A DNA stretch of 64,000 nt, taken from NCBI RefSeq assembly GCF_017873235.1, contig NZ_JAGGJZ010000006.1, positions 1 through 64,000 of the forward strand, in the 5' to 3' direction. This document shows positions 36,152 through 45,629 of this stretch, piece by piece. Position 1 is the stretch's first letter; each line of letters starts with the position of its first letter. The DNA comes from Clostridium moniliforme. Lineage in GTDB: Bacteria; Bacillota; Clostridia; Clostridiales; Clostridiaceae. Made by a program: the position numbers and the translations under genes. Under the pieces are notes generated by a model. That model was given only the letters and a program-made list of their open reading frames with translations. It ran no database searches and was not told where the DNA came from.

Positions 36152-37084
36152 TTAAAACGCTAAGAAATACATTGCAAATATATGAATAACTAATAAGATT
36201 ATAGCTGTTGGTGCTTGATGTTTTATTACTTCATATTGATTTTTACAATCTAATAAGGCTGATGGTACTATGTTAAAGTTTGCTGCCATTGGAGTTAAAA
36301 GTGTTCCACAATATCCAGCTGTAAGAGCTAAAGCTCCAACTATTACAGGATTACCTCCTTGTGCAAGTACAAATGGAACTCCAATTCCTGCTGTAATTAC
36401 TGAAAAAGCTGCAAAACCATTTCCCATAACCATTGTAAATAGTGCCATTCCAAGTACATAAGCTACTACTCCTAAAAATCTACTGTCTTGTGGTACTATG
36501 CCAGAAATTTGATTTGATATAACATCTCCAACTCCAGCCTTTGTAAATAATGCTCCAAGTGCAACTAACAATTGCGGTAACATACTAGTTGGTCCCATTT
36601 GATTAAAAAGTCGTGCTCCATCATTTATTGCCTCTTTAGGTTTTGCTTTAGTAATTAAAAATGCAACTATTATAGCAACTATTGCACCTATCCCAATAGC
36701 AAATTGTGATGAATTTTTATACTTAGTAAGAGCCATTGCAACTATAACTGATGCTATTGCCAAAACTAATGAAGGTATAAAAATCTTATTTTTGAATTTT
36801 TGTGAAGCTTTTAATCCTTCTTCTTCAGTTGCAACATCATATTTTGCAAAAACAACTTGCTTTGAAAGAGTTAATAAACTTGATAATATAAGTATTCCAC
36901 CTATTACATTTGAAGGCAATACTTTACCTAAAATAAAAGGTATAGCCATCATAATCCAAAATAATGCAGTAAAATATTTTTTGTTTGAATCTATAGTTTT
37001 ATATGCTTTATATGATATAACTAGCATAAGTAATCCCATTGTTATATAAAAAATCTCTAAAGATACATTTATAAATTCTTGCAT
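36152..37084 (-). CDS. DUF979 membrane protein
   Basis: A 310-residue membrane protein with eight to nine predicted helices, matching DUF979 (ALPSNVIGG, NGFAAFSVITAGIGVPFV, GYCGTLLTPMAANFNIVPSA). DUF969 and DUF979 proteins occur side by side, often next to pcp, and are thought to form a two-subunit permease; given the neighbours, pyroglutamate or pyroglutamyl peptides are a reasonable guess. It follows the DUF969 gene by 24 bases. Confidence 0.85.
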   Translation of the reverse strand: MQEFINVSLEIFYITMGLLMLVISYKAYKTIDSNKKYFTALFWIMMAIPFILGKVLPSNVIGGILILSSLLTLSKQVVFAKYDVATEEEGLKASQKFKNKIFIPSLVLAIASVIVAMALTKYKNSSQFAIGIGAIVAIIVAFLITKAKPKEAINDGARLFNQMGPTSMLPQLLVALGALFTKAGVGDVISNQISGIVPQDSRFLGVVAYVLGMALFTMVMGNGFAAFSVITAGIGVPFVLAQGGNPVIVGALALTAGYCGTLLTPMAANFNIVPSALLDCKNQYEVIKHQAPTAIILLVIHIFAMYFLAF

Positions 37085-37108
37085 AAAATTTCCTCCTATT
37101 CTTCAAAA

Positions 37109-37774
37109 TTATTTATTATACTTCTTCTCTAATTTCTTATCATAAATATAATTTTGGAGTAAAGAAATTATAAATGCTACTATTGCCATAATAAAACTGG
37201 CCTTTGCAATACCTAAAGCTGTAACGTTATAACCAAATTCTGTTAAAGTACTTGATATTAATAGTACTCCTGAACTTCCTGCAAAAAGATTTTGTCCAAA
37301 GAAATTTCCAATATTTTCAGATGATGCTGATAAAGCTTTTATCTTTTCTTCATCACTTTCATCTATTTCTCCATATTTAGTATTTGCTGCAGCTTGAGCC
37401 ATTGGATTAACTAATGGTCTAACAAACTGAGGATGTCCACTTATTCTTATTGAAAGAGCCCCCATCAATTCTCTAATTAATGTATAAACACTTAATACTC
37501 CTCCAGTTGTAAGTTTTCCTAATCTTTTTATTAAATATATAGCCCTCTGTCTCAAACCATATCTTTCTAGTATACCGATTACAGGTAAAGTTAAAACGAA
37601 TAAAGAAACTGCTCTATTAGCTACAAAAGATTCTCCAAGTATAGTTAGAATTTCGTTTAAGTCCATTCCTGCAACAAGCCCTGTTGCAAGTCCTGCTACT
37701 AATACTGTAAATAAAGTTTCTATTTTAAATACAAAGCCCAGTATTACGATTAAAATTCCAATCAACTTAATCAT
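37109..37774 (-). CDS. DUF969 membrane protein
   Basis: A 221-residue membrane protein with five to six helices, matching DUF969 (TLPVIGILERYGLRQRA, SIRISGHPQFVRPLVNPMAQ). It is the first gene of the DUF969-DUF979-pcp-cyclotransferase operon and the likely partner subunit of the DUF979 protein. Start ATG behind AGGAGTG. Confidence 0.85.
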   Translation of the reverse strand: MIKLIGILIVILGFVFKIETLFTVLVAGLATGLVAGMDLNEILTILGESFVANRAVSLFVLTLPVIGILERYGLRQRAIYLIKRLGKLTTGGVLSVYTLIRELMGALSIRISGHPQFVRPLVNPMAQAAANTKYGEIDESDEEKIKALSASSENIGNFFGQNLFAGSSGVLLISSTLTEFGYNVTALGIAKASFIMAIVAFIISLLQNYIYDKKLEKKYNK

Positions 37775-37965
37775 TAGTTACTTTCACTCCTATCTTACTA
37801 ATACTTAATTAAAAGCCCTTAGTTTTTCTTGTTTTTTTAATTAATCTATATCTTGTTTAAAATAATATATTATTTTATTTACAATTTCAATATATATTTT
37901 ACAGTTTATTCATATTTGTAATAAATTATTACACCTTAAGGAAATTTTAAAATATAATTTTATAA

Positions 37966-38009
37966 AAAATAGGCATTTACAATAAATATTTATTGTAAAT
38001 GCCTATTTT
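37966..38009 (-). terminator. long perfect-palindrome terminator
   Basis: A 44-base perfect inverted repeat (arms 37966-37987 and 37988-38009) directly after the stop of the 103-residue gene at 38011, ending in an A/T run. Confidence 0.88.
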
Positions 38010-38010
38010 C

Positions 38011-38322
38011 CTATTCTTCCTCTTCAATTTCTATATTATTATATTTATTTAATCTTTCTTTACATATTTCTATATCTTCCTCAGTAAATAAGTGTCTATA
38101 CCTTTCATCTAATACTAAATTTTCTATTGATAAATCCAATCTTCCACATTTAGCTAAAGTTTTTAATTCACCTTGATCTAATTCTCTAATTGTTTCTTTA
38201 ACTGTAATAATCGTTCCTTTTGTATTAATTTTCTTAAGTACATAATCTAGTTTAACATTACATTCTAAATCTGCTTCCCTATATAAGTTTATAATATCCT
38301 TATACAATTCAAAACTATTCAT
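38011..38322 (-). CDS. conserved hypothetical small acidic protein
   Basis: A 103-residue, mostly helical, acidic protein that I do not recognise. It contains two cysteines (in ECNVKLD and AKCGRLD) and a strongly acidic C-terminus ending IEIEEEE. It has no signal peptide or membrane segment. ATG start behind GAGGAAGAT. It is transcribed alone, since a hairpin at 38495-38534 separates it from the radical SAM gene. Confidence 0.65.
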   Translation of the reverse strand: MNSFELYKDIINLYREADLECNVKLDYVLKKINTKGTIITVKETIRELDQGELKTLAKCGRLDLSIENLVLDERYRHLFTEEDIEICKERLNKYNNIEIEEEE

Positions 38323-38494
38323 ATCTTCCTCCGTATTATCTGTAATTATTATGCTACTTATTAGTATACTCTATAAGAAAATTTCTTCAATAAAGAGCAA
38401 TTAAATTGATTATATTTTAATTAAATGTTAATTTTATATTTCTTTATTATTATTTATTTTTTACAAAATTTATTTTTAATTAAACAAAATAAAA

Positions 38495-38534
38495 GAATTA
38501 CCTAATAATAAATTTTATAATTATTAGATAATTC
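38495..38534 (-). terminator. terminator of the radical SAM gene
   Basis: Arms 38495-38509 and 38520-38534 pair over 15 bases with one mismatch, about 35 bases after the radical SAM stop codon. Confidence 0.7.
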
Positions 38535-38569
38535 CCTAATTATATTAAAATTAAATTTTATATTGATAT

Positions 38570-39955
38570 TTAGCCTTTTGCAAACTCATAATTACCTGTT
38601 CCATTAAATTCCTTTTGGAATTCTTCTGCTGCCGGCTTACTAAAGTCTTCTGATAATTTATCTAACTTATCCATAAACTCTTTATCAGTAACCATTAAAT
38701 TAGCACTAGGATGTGTAGGTTTTGCTCCTGTAACCTTAACTATTTCTCTTATTTCTTTTGGATTATCAACCATTGGACAAGGTCTTAACAAGTTTTTATT
38801 ATATGGTTGCCTCTTCCTTAATTCTTTAAAATAAGGAGTTTGGAACACTTCTATAAGAGGCCTTCCCTTTACATTGTCAGTTGAAAAATGTGAGAATATG
38901 CAAGGTTCTACATCCTCTTTTGAATTTATATGACAATAGAACTTTCCTGCAATACAGCCACCAACATAAGGTGCATCATTAAAGAAATCTATTGTAAATA
39001 TCTTTTTAGTTTTTCTTATTTTTCTAGCTCTTCTTCCAAGTTCTAATCTTTGCTCTGGAGTTAACATAAAGTCCATGTCTTTAATAGGATCATCACCAAC
39101 TGGCATAAACATAAAGTACCAAATCATTCTAGCACCTTTTTCAATTATCATATCTATAAATTTATCTGAAGTAACTGTATCTATATTCATTCTTCCTGTA
39201 GCTGAAGAAACTCCAAAAGGTATTCCCTTTTCTCTTAATAAATCCATTCCCTTCATAACACAATCAAAAACGCCATCACCTCTTCGGCCATCAGTTTCTT
39301 CTTTAAATCCTTCTAATGAAAACATAGGCATAACATTACCTAGCTTTGCAAGTCTATCTGCTAACTTTTCATCAAATAAAGTTCCATTTGTAAATGGAGT
39401 AAAATACATATCATTATATTTTTCATATATATCTAACATATATTCATTAAAGAATGGTTCTCCTCCAAGCACTATAATATAATAAATTCCAAGATCTCTA
39501 GCTTCTTTTACTAATCTATCAACTTCTTCAAAAGGAATATCATCCTTCTTGCTATAATTTGCAGCATAACAACCTGTACACCTTAAATTACATCTCATTG
39601 ATGGACTTATTAATATTGTATAAGGTACTTTAGTATCATATATTTTCCCCATTTTAGCTCTCTTTGGCACACCATACCAAGTAGCATTGCCAACAAAATT
39701 TGCAAAAAATTTGCTTAAGCAATTTTTATTTGTATGTATAAGAATGTCTTGAATAAAATCATGTATTGATGGTACTTCTTCATAATATTTTTGTATATCA
39801 TCAATTCCTTGCTTTGAATACTCATCTCTTATACCTTTACGTATTACACTAAATATTTTATCAACATTCTCTTCTGGATTCTTTTCTAATAATTGAATTC
39901 CAGCCTTTATAATAGCCTCTTTTGTACTTTTCTCTATGGTATCTTTAATATCCAT
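38570..39955 (-). CDS. radical SAM protein with SPASM-like C-terminal region
   Basis: A 461-residue radical SAM enzyme. The [4Fe-4S] motif Cys122-x3-Cys126-x2-Cys129 lies in SMRCNLRCTGCYAANY, and the SAM-binding GGEP follows in IIVLGGEPFF. The C-terminal part has further cysteines (VGGCIAGKFYCHIN, EPCIFS, LRPCPMV), like SPASM domains that hold auxiliary clusters. An N-terminal 110-residue helical region is unusual for simple rSAMs. No precursor peptide is visible beside it, so it may act on a small molecule or a distant peptide. ATG start behind GAGGTGA. Single-gene unit. Confidence 0.82.
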   Translation of the reverse strand: MDIKDTIEKSTKEAIIKAGIQLLEKNPEENVDKIFSVIRKGIRDEYSKQGIDDIQKYYEEVPSIHDFIQDILIHTNKNCLSKFFANFVGNATWYGVPKRAKMGKIYDTKVPYTILISPSMRCNLRCTGCYAANYSKKDDIPFEEVDRLVKEARDLGIYYIIVLGGEPFFNEYMLDIYEKYNDMYFTPFTNGTLFDEKLADRLAKLGNVMPMFSLEGFKEETDGRRGDGVFDCVMKGMDLLREKGIPFGVSSATGRMNIDTVTSDKFIDMIIEKGARMIWYFMFMPVGDDPIKDMDFMLTPEQRLELGRRARKIRKTKKIFTIDFFNDAPYVGGCIAGKFYCHINSKEDVEPCIFSHFSTDNVKGRPLIEVFQTPYFKELRKRQPYNKNLLRPCPMVDNPKEIREIVKVTGAKPTHPSANLMVTDKEFMDKLDKLSEDFSKPAAEEFQKEFNGTGNYEFAKG

Positions 39956-40128
39956 AAAATCACCTCTTCAATAAATAATATTGAGTAATACAAAGCTTAG
40001 GAATAAGTATTAGAGAATATTTTAATAAAATTAAATTCCCCCAATATATTCCATTATATTTCTTTTATTATTATTTATCAATAATTTACCATAATAGTTA
40101 ATAATAAGTTTACTTTATTGACTAAAAG

Positions 40129-41112
40129 TCATATTCTTAACTGTTTATCATTTTCAATAATCATATCAGTAATTTTATTATTTCTTAATGATTTTAAATT
40201 AGCCATAAATGTTATTACAGAACCAACCAAAATTATTAATATACCAACAATAGTATTTAAATGAATAACCTCATTAAGTATAATAAGTGCAAATATTGGT
40301 GCTAATGCTGGCTTTATAAAGAAAATAAGTGATGAAAGAGAAACTCCAACCTCTTCCATTGCTAAAAAGTAACAACAAAATCCAATACCTGTTACTCCTA
40401 TTCCTAAATATAAAAGCATAGGTAATGAACCAGTATTTATTCCTTTTAATACTGGAATATTAGCAAACTCATTTAAATTAATACTAATTAAAAATCTTGA
40501 TACACCTTTAATATGAGATATTAAAATTAATCCAAGTAATTCTAAACTTCCTATTATGAATGTAAAACCAGTAAGAACTATACCATCATAAAAATATTTT
40601 TTTGTTCCATAACGACAAACAACACTATATGCTGCAAAGCTAATTGCTGACATCAATGCAAGTATTATTCCTAATGGCTTGGAAAGGCTAAATGGATTAA
40701 TAATAAAAACTATTCCTAATAAACTTATAAATATTGAAATAATTATAGAAGTTGATAGCTTTTCTTTAAGAAATATAGCTGTAAATATAAGAAGTATTAC
40801 TGGATTACAACTAAATAAAATAGCTACAATTGAAGCCTTAGTATAAACTATTGCAAGTTGAAAAAAAGTCATACTAATTATTATGCATAAAAATCCTGTA
40901 AGAGCAAAAAATGGTATATCCCTTTTTATAAGAAAAATATTTCCTTTTTTAAGTCTTGAAATTGCTATTGGTAATAATATTATTCCACCAATAAAAAATC
41001 TTAAAAAATTAATTTGTACTGGATTAAACATTGATCCAGATAATTTAATACTAATCTCCATTGAACTAAATAATATAGTTGCGACAATAATAAATAAGCA
41101 TCCCTTTTTCAT
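40129..41112 (-). CDS. EamA/DMT-family transporter
   Basis: A 327-residue drug/metabolite transporter with ten membrane segments and two EamA repeats, with FLRFFIGGIILLPIA in the first and LMSAISFAAYSVVCR in the second. The family exports amino acids or other metabolites. The start is set at the ATG 41110-41112 because AAGGTG lies nine bases upstream; in-frame ATGs at 41139 and 41151 lack a ribosome site. It is divergent from a LysR regulator gene that would be expected to control it. Confidence 0.85.
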   Translation of the reverse strand: MKKGCLFIIVATILFSSMEISIKLSGSMFNPVQINFLRFFIGGIILLPIAISRLKKGNIFLIKRDIPFFALTGFLCIIISMTFFQLAIVYTKASIVAILFSCNPVILLIFTAIFLKEKLSTSIIISIFISLLGIVFIINPFSLSKPLGIILALMSAISFAAYSVVCRYGTKKYFYDGIVLTGFTFIIGSLELLGLILISHIKGVSRFLISINLNEFANIPVLKGINTGSLPMLLYLGIGVTGIGFCCYFLAMEEVGVSLSSLIFFIKPALAPIFALIILNEVIHLNTIVGILIILVGSVITFMANLKSLRNNKITDMIIENDKQLRI

Positions 41113-41241
41113 AATAAACAACACCTTATCTTTTTTCATTTTATTTTTCATCTTTTTTTATTGTATAATTTAAAATATAGAGAAACAAATCATAAATTCG
41201 AATATTATAATGATTTTTATACATTAAAAGGAGATGCTAAC

Positions 41242-42129
41242 ATGGATTTTAACCAGCTAAAATATTTTATAGTTACTGCTAAAATTCAACATATAACAAA
41301 GGCTGCTGAAAAGCTTTCATTATCACAATCTGCATTAAGTAGATCAATTTCAAATTTAGAAAGTGAATTAGGTGTTCCTCTTTTTGATAGAATTAATAGA
41401 AATGTGCAACTTAATAAATTTGGAGAAATTTTTTTAGATACGGCAATTGACCTAGTTAACAAATTAGAAAAATCTAAAAAACATTTAAATAATATAGCTA
41501 ATCCAGATAAAGGAGAAATAATAGTTTCTTTTGTTCCTACATTAGGCTTACAATATATTCCTAAGGTATTAAAAGCTTATAAATCAGTTTATCCTAATAA
41601 TCAATTATATTTAAAAGAATCTGATAGTAAAGTAATAAATGATGATTTAATTAGGGGAACTACTGATATTGGTATTTCTCCAGTTGTAAAAAAAGATCCT
41701 GATTTAATATACAGTCCTCTTTTTACAGAAGAACTTGTATTTTTAATTTCTAATAGTAATCCTTTGGCCAAAAAAGATCATATTGATTTTAATGATATTT
41801 CTGGTGAAACATTTTTTCATTTTGCAAAGAAAACATACTCAAGAGATTTAATTGAAAATGCTCTATCTTCTGCTAATATAACTTTATCTTCTTATGATGG
41901 TTTAGAAATTGCAAGTATTATTGGACTAGTAGAAGCAAATTTAGGAATAGCAATCGTCCCTAAGTCTGCAACTGCACATGTTGAAAATATAAAAACTTTT
42001 TCTTTACCAGGTAGCTCTAAAAAGTGAGAGAGAAAAATTTATCTAATTCAAAAAAAATCTGCTTTTATAACTCCAGTTATAAAGCAATTTATTAACTTTT
42101 GTTTAAAGTCAAAAATAGATTTATATTAA
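41242..42129 (+). pseudogene. LysR-family regulator interrupted by an in-frame TGA
   Basis: The ATG at 41242 lies behind AAAGGAGAT. The N-terminus MDFNQLKYFIVTAKIQHITK with TKAAEKLSLSQSALSRSIS is a LysR winged helix, and residues about 90-261 form the effector domain. The frame stops at TGA 42025-42027, but the same frame continues for 33 codons (ERKIYLIQKKSAFITPVIKQ and on) to TAA 42127-42129. That gives the usual LysR length of 295 residues and the usual C-terminal helix. A single substitution from AGA, CGA or GGA would explain the stop. The truncated 261-residue protein lacks the last helix and may be unstable or altered. Confidence 0.8.
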
Positions 42130-42168
42130 AACATCAATAAAATAAAAATTTAAATTTATATTATTATA

Positions 42169-42210
42169 TTTATAAAAAGCAGATTCAAATTTGAATCTGC
42201 TTTTTATAAA
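42169..42210 (-). terminator. perfect-palindrome terminator of the Mg2+ ATPase gene
   Basis: A 42-base perfect inverted repeat centred at 42189/42190 with a T-rich end on the minus strand, 26 bases after the mgtA stop codon; it may also end the LysR transcript. Confidence 0.88.
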
Positions 42211-42235
42211 TAACTATTTAATACTTAATATATCT

Positions 42236-44932
42236 CTATAATAACTTACCATATTTTTTTATATATACTTTCTTTACAATTGTAACTAAGAATATGTAAG
42301 AACAAATTGTTAATGTTAAATATAAAAAGTATATAATTGGCATTTGATTCATATCAACCATTCTTCCAAGTGGTGTATATGGAATTACTGTTCCAACTAA
42401 TATTGCAAGTCCAGTAAATAAAAATACTGATTTTGATGCTCTACTTTGTATAAATGGAATCTTTGGTGTTCTTATCATATGAATTACTAATGTTTGTGTC
42501 CATAATGATTCAACAAACCATCCTGCATTAAATAATCCTACAAATAATAATTTGTTAACACCTGGATCTCCATAATGTCCTCCACATACTGCTGGACATA
42601 TAATGAAATACAATAATATATAAGTTGTTACATCAAATATAGAACTTGTTGGTCCAAACCATACCATAAAACTTCCAATTGATGATGCATCCCACTTACG
42701 TGGTTTCATTAAATATTCTTTATCTACATTATCCCATGGAATTGAAATACATGAAATATCATATATAAGATTTAGTATTAAAATTTGAATTGGTAGCATT
42801 GGTAAAAATGGTAAAAATGCACTTGCTATTAATACGCTAAACATGTTTCCAAAATTAGAACTTGCAGTCATCTTTATATACTTAATAATATTTGCAAAAG
42901 TTTTACGTCCCTCAACTACACCTCTTGCAAGTACCATTAAATCTTTTTCTAATAATATAATATCTGCTGATTCTTTTGCAATATCAACTGCTGTATCAAC
43001 TGAAATACCAACATCAGATTTTTTCATAGCAGGAGCATCATTAATTCCATCTCCCATAAATCCTACAACGTGATCATTACTCTTTAATGTTGAAACAACT
43101 CTTGCCTTTTGATTTGGTGATAATTTTGCAAATATATTTGTGTGTTTAACAGCCTCTTTTAAATCATCATCACTCATATCTTCAATTTCTGATCCTAAAA
43201 GAATCTTACTTGAATCTATTCCAACTTGTTTACATACGTACTTTGTTACCTTTTCATTATCTCCAGTTAAAACTTTAACTTCTACTCCATAATCATGTAA
43301 TGCTCTTATTGCATCAGCTGATGATTCCTTTGGTGGATCTAAAAAGCTTATATATCCTATAAGAACCATGTTACTTTCATCTTTAACAGAAAAACTTTCA
43401 GCTGGTGATGGATTGTCCTTTTTAGAAACTCCAATTACTCTCATACCATTTGCATTAAGATTTGAAACTGTTTTTAATATTTCTTTTTTAAGTTCATCAG
43501 TTAAAGTAACTATTTCTCCGTTATATTCTGCAAAGGATGATATTTCAAGCATTTCTTCTACTGCACCCTTTGTTATAACTTGTGTTTTTCCAACTTCATC
43601 CTTTAATACAACTGACATTCTACGACGAGAAAAATCAAATGGAATTTCATCTACTTTTTCATATTTTTTATCTAAATCTTCAAAGCCTTCTTTTTTTCCA
43701 TATTCAAGTACAGCAACATCTAATAAATTTTTAAGTCCTGTTTGAAAATAACTATTTAAAAATCCATACATTAATACTCTTAAATCTTCATTACCATGAA
43801 CATCTAAATGATTTTCTAATATTATTTTATCTTCAGTAAGAGTTCCTGTTTTATCTGTACAAAGTACATCCATAGCACCAAAGTTTTGTATTGAATTTAA
43901 ATTTTTAACTATAGTTTTATACTTTGACATTTTAACTGCACCTTTTGCAAGGTTTGTTGTAACAATCATTGGCAGCATTTCTGGAGTTAATCCTACTGCA
44001 ACTGATAGTGCAAATAAAAATGCTTCTAACCAACTTCCCTTTGTAAATCCATTTACAAAGAAAACTACTGGAACCATAATTAACATAAATCTTATTAAAA
44101 CCCAGCTTACAGAGTTAACGCCTTTATCAAAGCTTGTCATTTCTCTTTTTTGAGTTATTGTATCTGCCATATTTCCAAGAACTGTATCATTACCAACTGA
44201 TAATACAACAGCTTCTGCTGTACCACTTATAACATTTGTTCCCATAAAAGCTAAGTTACTTAATTCAAAATGGCTTTTTATATCTTTATTTATTATTTCT
44301 TTTGGTAAATCTCCAAACTTTTCAACTGCTTCTGATTCTCCAGTCATTGCTGATTCACTTACAAATAAGTCTTTAGCAAAAAGAATTCTTACATCAGCAG
44401 GAATCATGTCCCCAGCATTAAGTTTTATTATATCTCCTTGTACAATCTCATTCATTGGTATTTCAGAAACTTCGCCATCACGTATAACTGTTGCTGTAGT
44501 TGTAATCATTGCCTTAAGTTTTTCCCCAGCTTTACTTGACCTTCCTTCTTGTACAAAACGAAGAACTCCACTTAAAGTTACCATTATTGTAATTATAATT
44601 ACTGTAGTTAAATCCTTTTGACCTGGTGCTGGAATTACATAGTCTGTAAAAAATGATACTATTGCAAGTATTATTAGTACTACTGAAAATGGATTTATAA
44701 ATGCATCAAAAAGTCTTTTGTACCATGTTATTCCGTCACTATAACTTATTTCATTATATCCGTAATTTTCTATTCTTCTTTCTGATTCTTCTTTTGTTAT
44801 TCCTTCAACTTTTGTTTCTAGTTTTTCAAATAACTCTTCCTTTTTAAGTAATCCAAATTTGATTAACTTGTTATTTATTTCTGTTCTTTTTAATTCTTTT
44901 TCTGCTTTATTTTTTAAAACACTTTTTTTCAT
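42236..44932 (-). CDS. mgtA: magnesium-translocating P-type ATPase
   Basis: An 898-residue P3B-type ATPase for Mg2+ import. The phosphorylation motif DKTGT has Asp360. [11 protein letters not shown] and [17 protein letters not shown] are conserved cytoplasmic motifs, and about ten membrane helices are present. The length and the C-terminal four-helix block fit MgtA/MgtB. ATG start behind GAGGAGGG. Its 5' leader contains an M-box riboswitch (45259-45413) with terminator, which confirms magnesium as the regulated ion, plus a further structured stretch (44972-45146). Confidence 0.95.
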   Translation of the reverse strand: MKKSVLKNKAEKELKRTEINNKLIKFGLLKKEELFEKLETKVEGITKEESERRIENYGYNEISYSDGITWYKRLFDAFINPFSVVLIILAIVSFFTDYVIPAPGQKDLTTVIIITIMVTLSGVLRFVQEGRSSKAGEKLKAMITTTATVIRDGEVSEIPMNEIVQGDIIKLNAGDMIPADVRILFAKDLFVSESAMTGESEAVEKFGDLPKEIINKDIKSHFELSNLAFMGTNVISGTAEAVVLSVGNDTVLGNMADTITQKREMTSFDKGVNSVSWVLIRFMLIMVPVVFFVNGFTKGSWLEAFLFALSVAVGLTPEMLPMIVTTNLAKGAVKMSKYKTIVKNLNSIQNFGAMDVLCTDKTGTLTEDKIILENHLDVHGNEDLRVLMYGFLNSYFQTGLKNLLDVAVLEYGKKEGFEDLDKKYEKVDEIPFDFSRRRMSVVLKDEVGKTQVITKGAVEEMLEISSFAEYNGEIVTLTDELKKEILKTVSNLNANGMRVIGVSKKDNPSPAESFSVKDESNMVLIGYISFLDPPKESSADAIRALHDYGVEVKVLTGDNEKVTKYVCKQVGIDSSKILLGSEIEDMSDDDLKEAVKHTNIFAKLSPNQKARVVSTLKSNDHVVGFMGDGINDAPAMKKSDVGISVDTAVDIAKESADIILLEKDLMVLARGVVEGRKTFANIIKYIKMTASSNFGNMFSVLIASAFLPFLPMLPIQILILNLIYDISCISIPWDNVDKEYLMKPRKWDASSIGSFMVWFGPTSSIFDVTTYILLYFIICPAVCGGHYGDPGVNKLLFVGLFNAGWFVESLWTQTLVIHMIRTPKIPFIQSRASKSVFLFTGLAILVGTVIPYTPLGRMVDMNQMPIIYFLYLTLTICSYIFLVTIVKKVYIKKYGKLL

Positions 44933-44971
44933 TTTTAACCCTCCTCATTTTTCAATAGAATATGAGAATTT

Positions 44972-45135
44972 TGGGCAAAGTAAAACCTGCATACTACTAA
45001 TATTGCATTATGTAGCAAACAGGCTTCTTTAAAACTCTATATTTTTAGGCAAATCAAACAAGCCTTGAAACTGGCTGTAATTTAAGATTAATTTTTAATT
45101 TTACCTTTAAAAATATAGACTCTCTCAGGTGCCCA
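44972..45135 (-). ncRNA. additional structured leader element between M-box terminator and mgtA
   Basis: About 260 bases separate the M-box terminator from the mgtA start, and this part folds on paper as a closed three-way junction. P1 pairs TGGGCA (45130-45135) with TGCCCA (44972-44977). P2 pairs 12 perfect bases (45108-45119 with 45036-45047). P3 pairs 12 bases with one mismatch (45012-45023 with 44986-44997) and is followed by TTTTACTTT. No known riboswitch consensus was recognised. A small ORF with a strong ribosome site runs through the 5' strands of P1 and P2. It may be a second control layer or a repeated genomic element; the identity is open. Confidence 0.45.
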
Positions 45136-45146
45136 TCTATTCCCAT
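45054..45146 (-). CDS. possible 30-residue leader peptide in the mgtA leader
   Basis: The ATG at 45144-45146 has a strong GGAGG seven bases upstream and reads MGIDGHLRESIFLKVKLKIN, continuing to SRLV before TGA at 45054-45056. An in-frame ATG at 45173 would add nine residues. A ribosome translating it would cover the 5' strands of stems P1 and P2 of the element described above and so could change the RNA fold, as leader peptides of attenuators do. It is short, basic and otherwise unremarkable, and chance occurrence is possible. Confidence 0.35.
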   Translation of the reverse strand: MGIDGHLRESIFLKVKLKINLKLQPVSRLV

Positions 45147-45210
45147 AAAACTACCTCCAGCTTCCACTCGCATTCACCTCACTAATTTCTCTAAATCTAA
45201 AAATAAAAAA

Positions 45211-45242
45211 ATCCTCATTTAAGCACAAACTTAAACGAGGAT
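45211..45242 (-). terminator. M-box riboswitch terminator
   Basis: Arms 45230-45242 and 45211-45223 pair over 13 bases (one wobble) around a six-base loop, followed on the minus strand by T7. It sits just downstream of the M-box aptamer and should form when Mg2+ is plentiful. Confidence 0.88.
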
Positions 45243-45258
45243 ATATAAATTTCATCAT

Positions 45259-45413
45259 ATAACCTAACCCCGTTCAAGCTTCAACTCCGTAGGGCAATGA
45301 AATTGCGTTAGAATACGCCTTAAGAAATCGACGCACTCTGCTGACCTTCTAATAGTGTCTCCACTATTTCGCGGTAGCAACCCGTATCCCTATGGTAGCC
45401 TCACCTACCGAGA
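45259..45413 (-). promoter_or_regulatory. M-box (ykoK) magnesium riboswitch
   Basis: On the minus strand the leader reads CTCGGTAGGTGAGGCTACC, then GGGATACGGGTTGCTACCG, and ends with GCTTGAACGGGGTTAGG. These are the conserved blocks of the M-box aptamer, which compacts on binding several Mg2+ ions and then favours the terminator at 45211-45242. It controls the Mg2+ ATPase gene at 42236. The upstream promoter at 45452-45480 places the transcript start about 30 bases before the aptamer. Confidence 0.93.
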
Positions 45414-45451
45414 ATATTTAATTAAATATAAAAAATACCTTTAACAACTTC

Positions 45452-45480
45452 ATTATATTAAAGCAAAAATCTATTGTCAA
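45452..45480 (-). promoter_or_regulatory. sigma-A promoter for the M-box/mgtA transcript
   Basis: On the minus strand, perfect -35 TTGACA (45475-45480), a 17-base spacer and perfect -10 TATAAT (45452-45457). The remaining gap up to asnB (45481-45629) is AT-rich with a small hairpin at 45510-45527 that may end the asnB transcript. Confidence 0.88.
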
Positions 45481-45629
45481 CTTATATATAAAAGGTTAAT
45501 TTATTATTCAAAAATAGCTATATTTTTAAACATTAATACATTATTTATTAATATTGTACATAATTAATAGGTTTAATTTAACTCACACGTTCTTTATAAA
45601 CTTGAATTAACAAAATATAAAATAATAGA

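Noticed and set aside
38011..38322. Precursor peptide for the neighbouring radical SAM enzyme
   Set aside because: At 103 residues it is acidic and helical without a recognisable leader/core division, and a terminator separates the two genes.
42025..42027. Selenocysteine or programmed readthrough at the LysR TGA
   Set aside because: LysR regulators have no conserved functional cysteine here and no convincing SECIS-type hairpin follows; a nonsense mutation is more likely.
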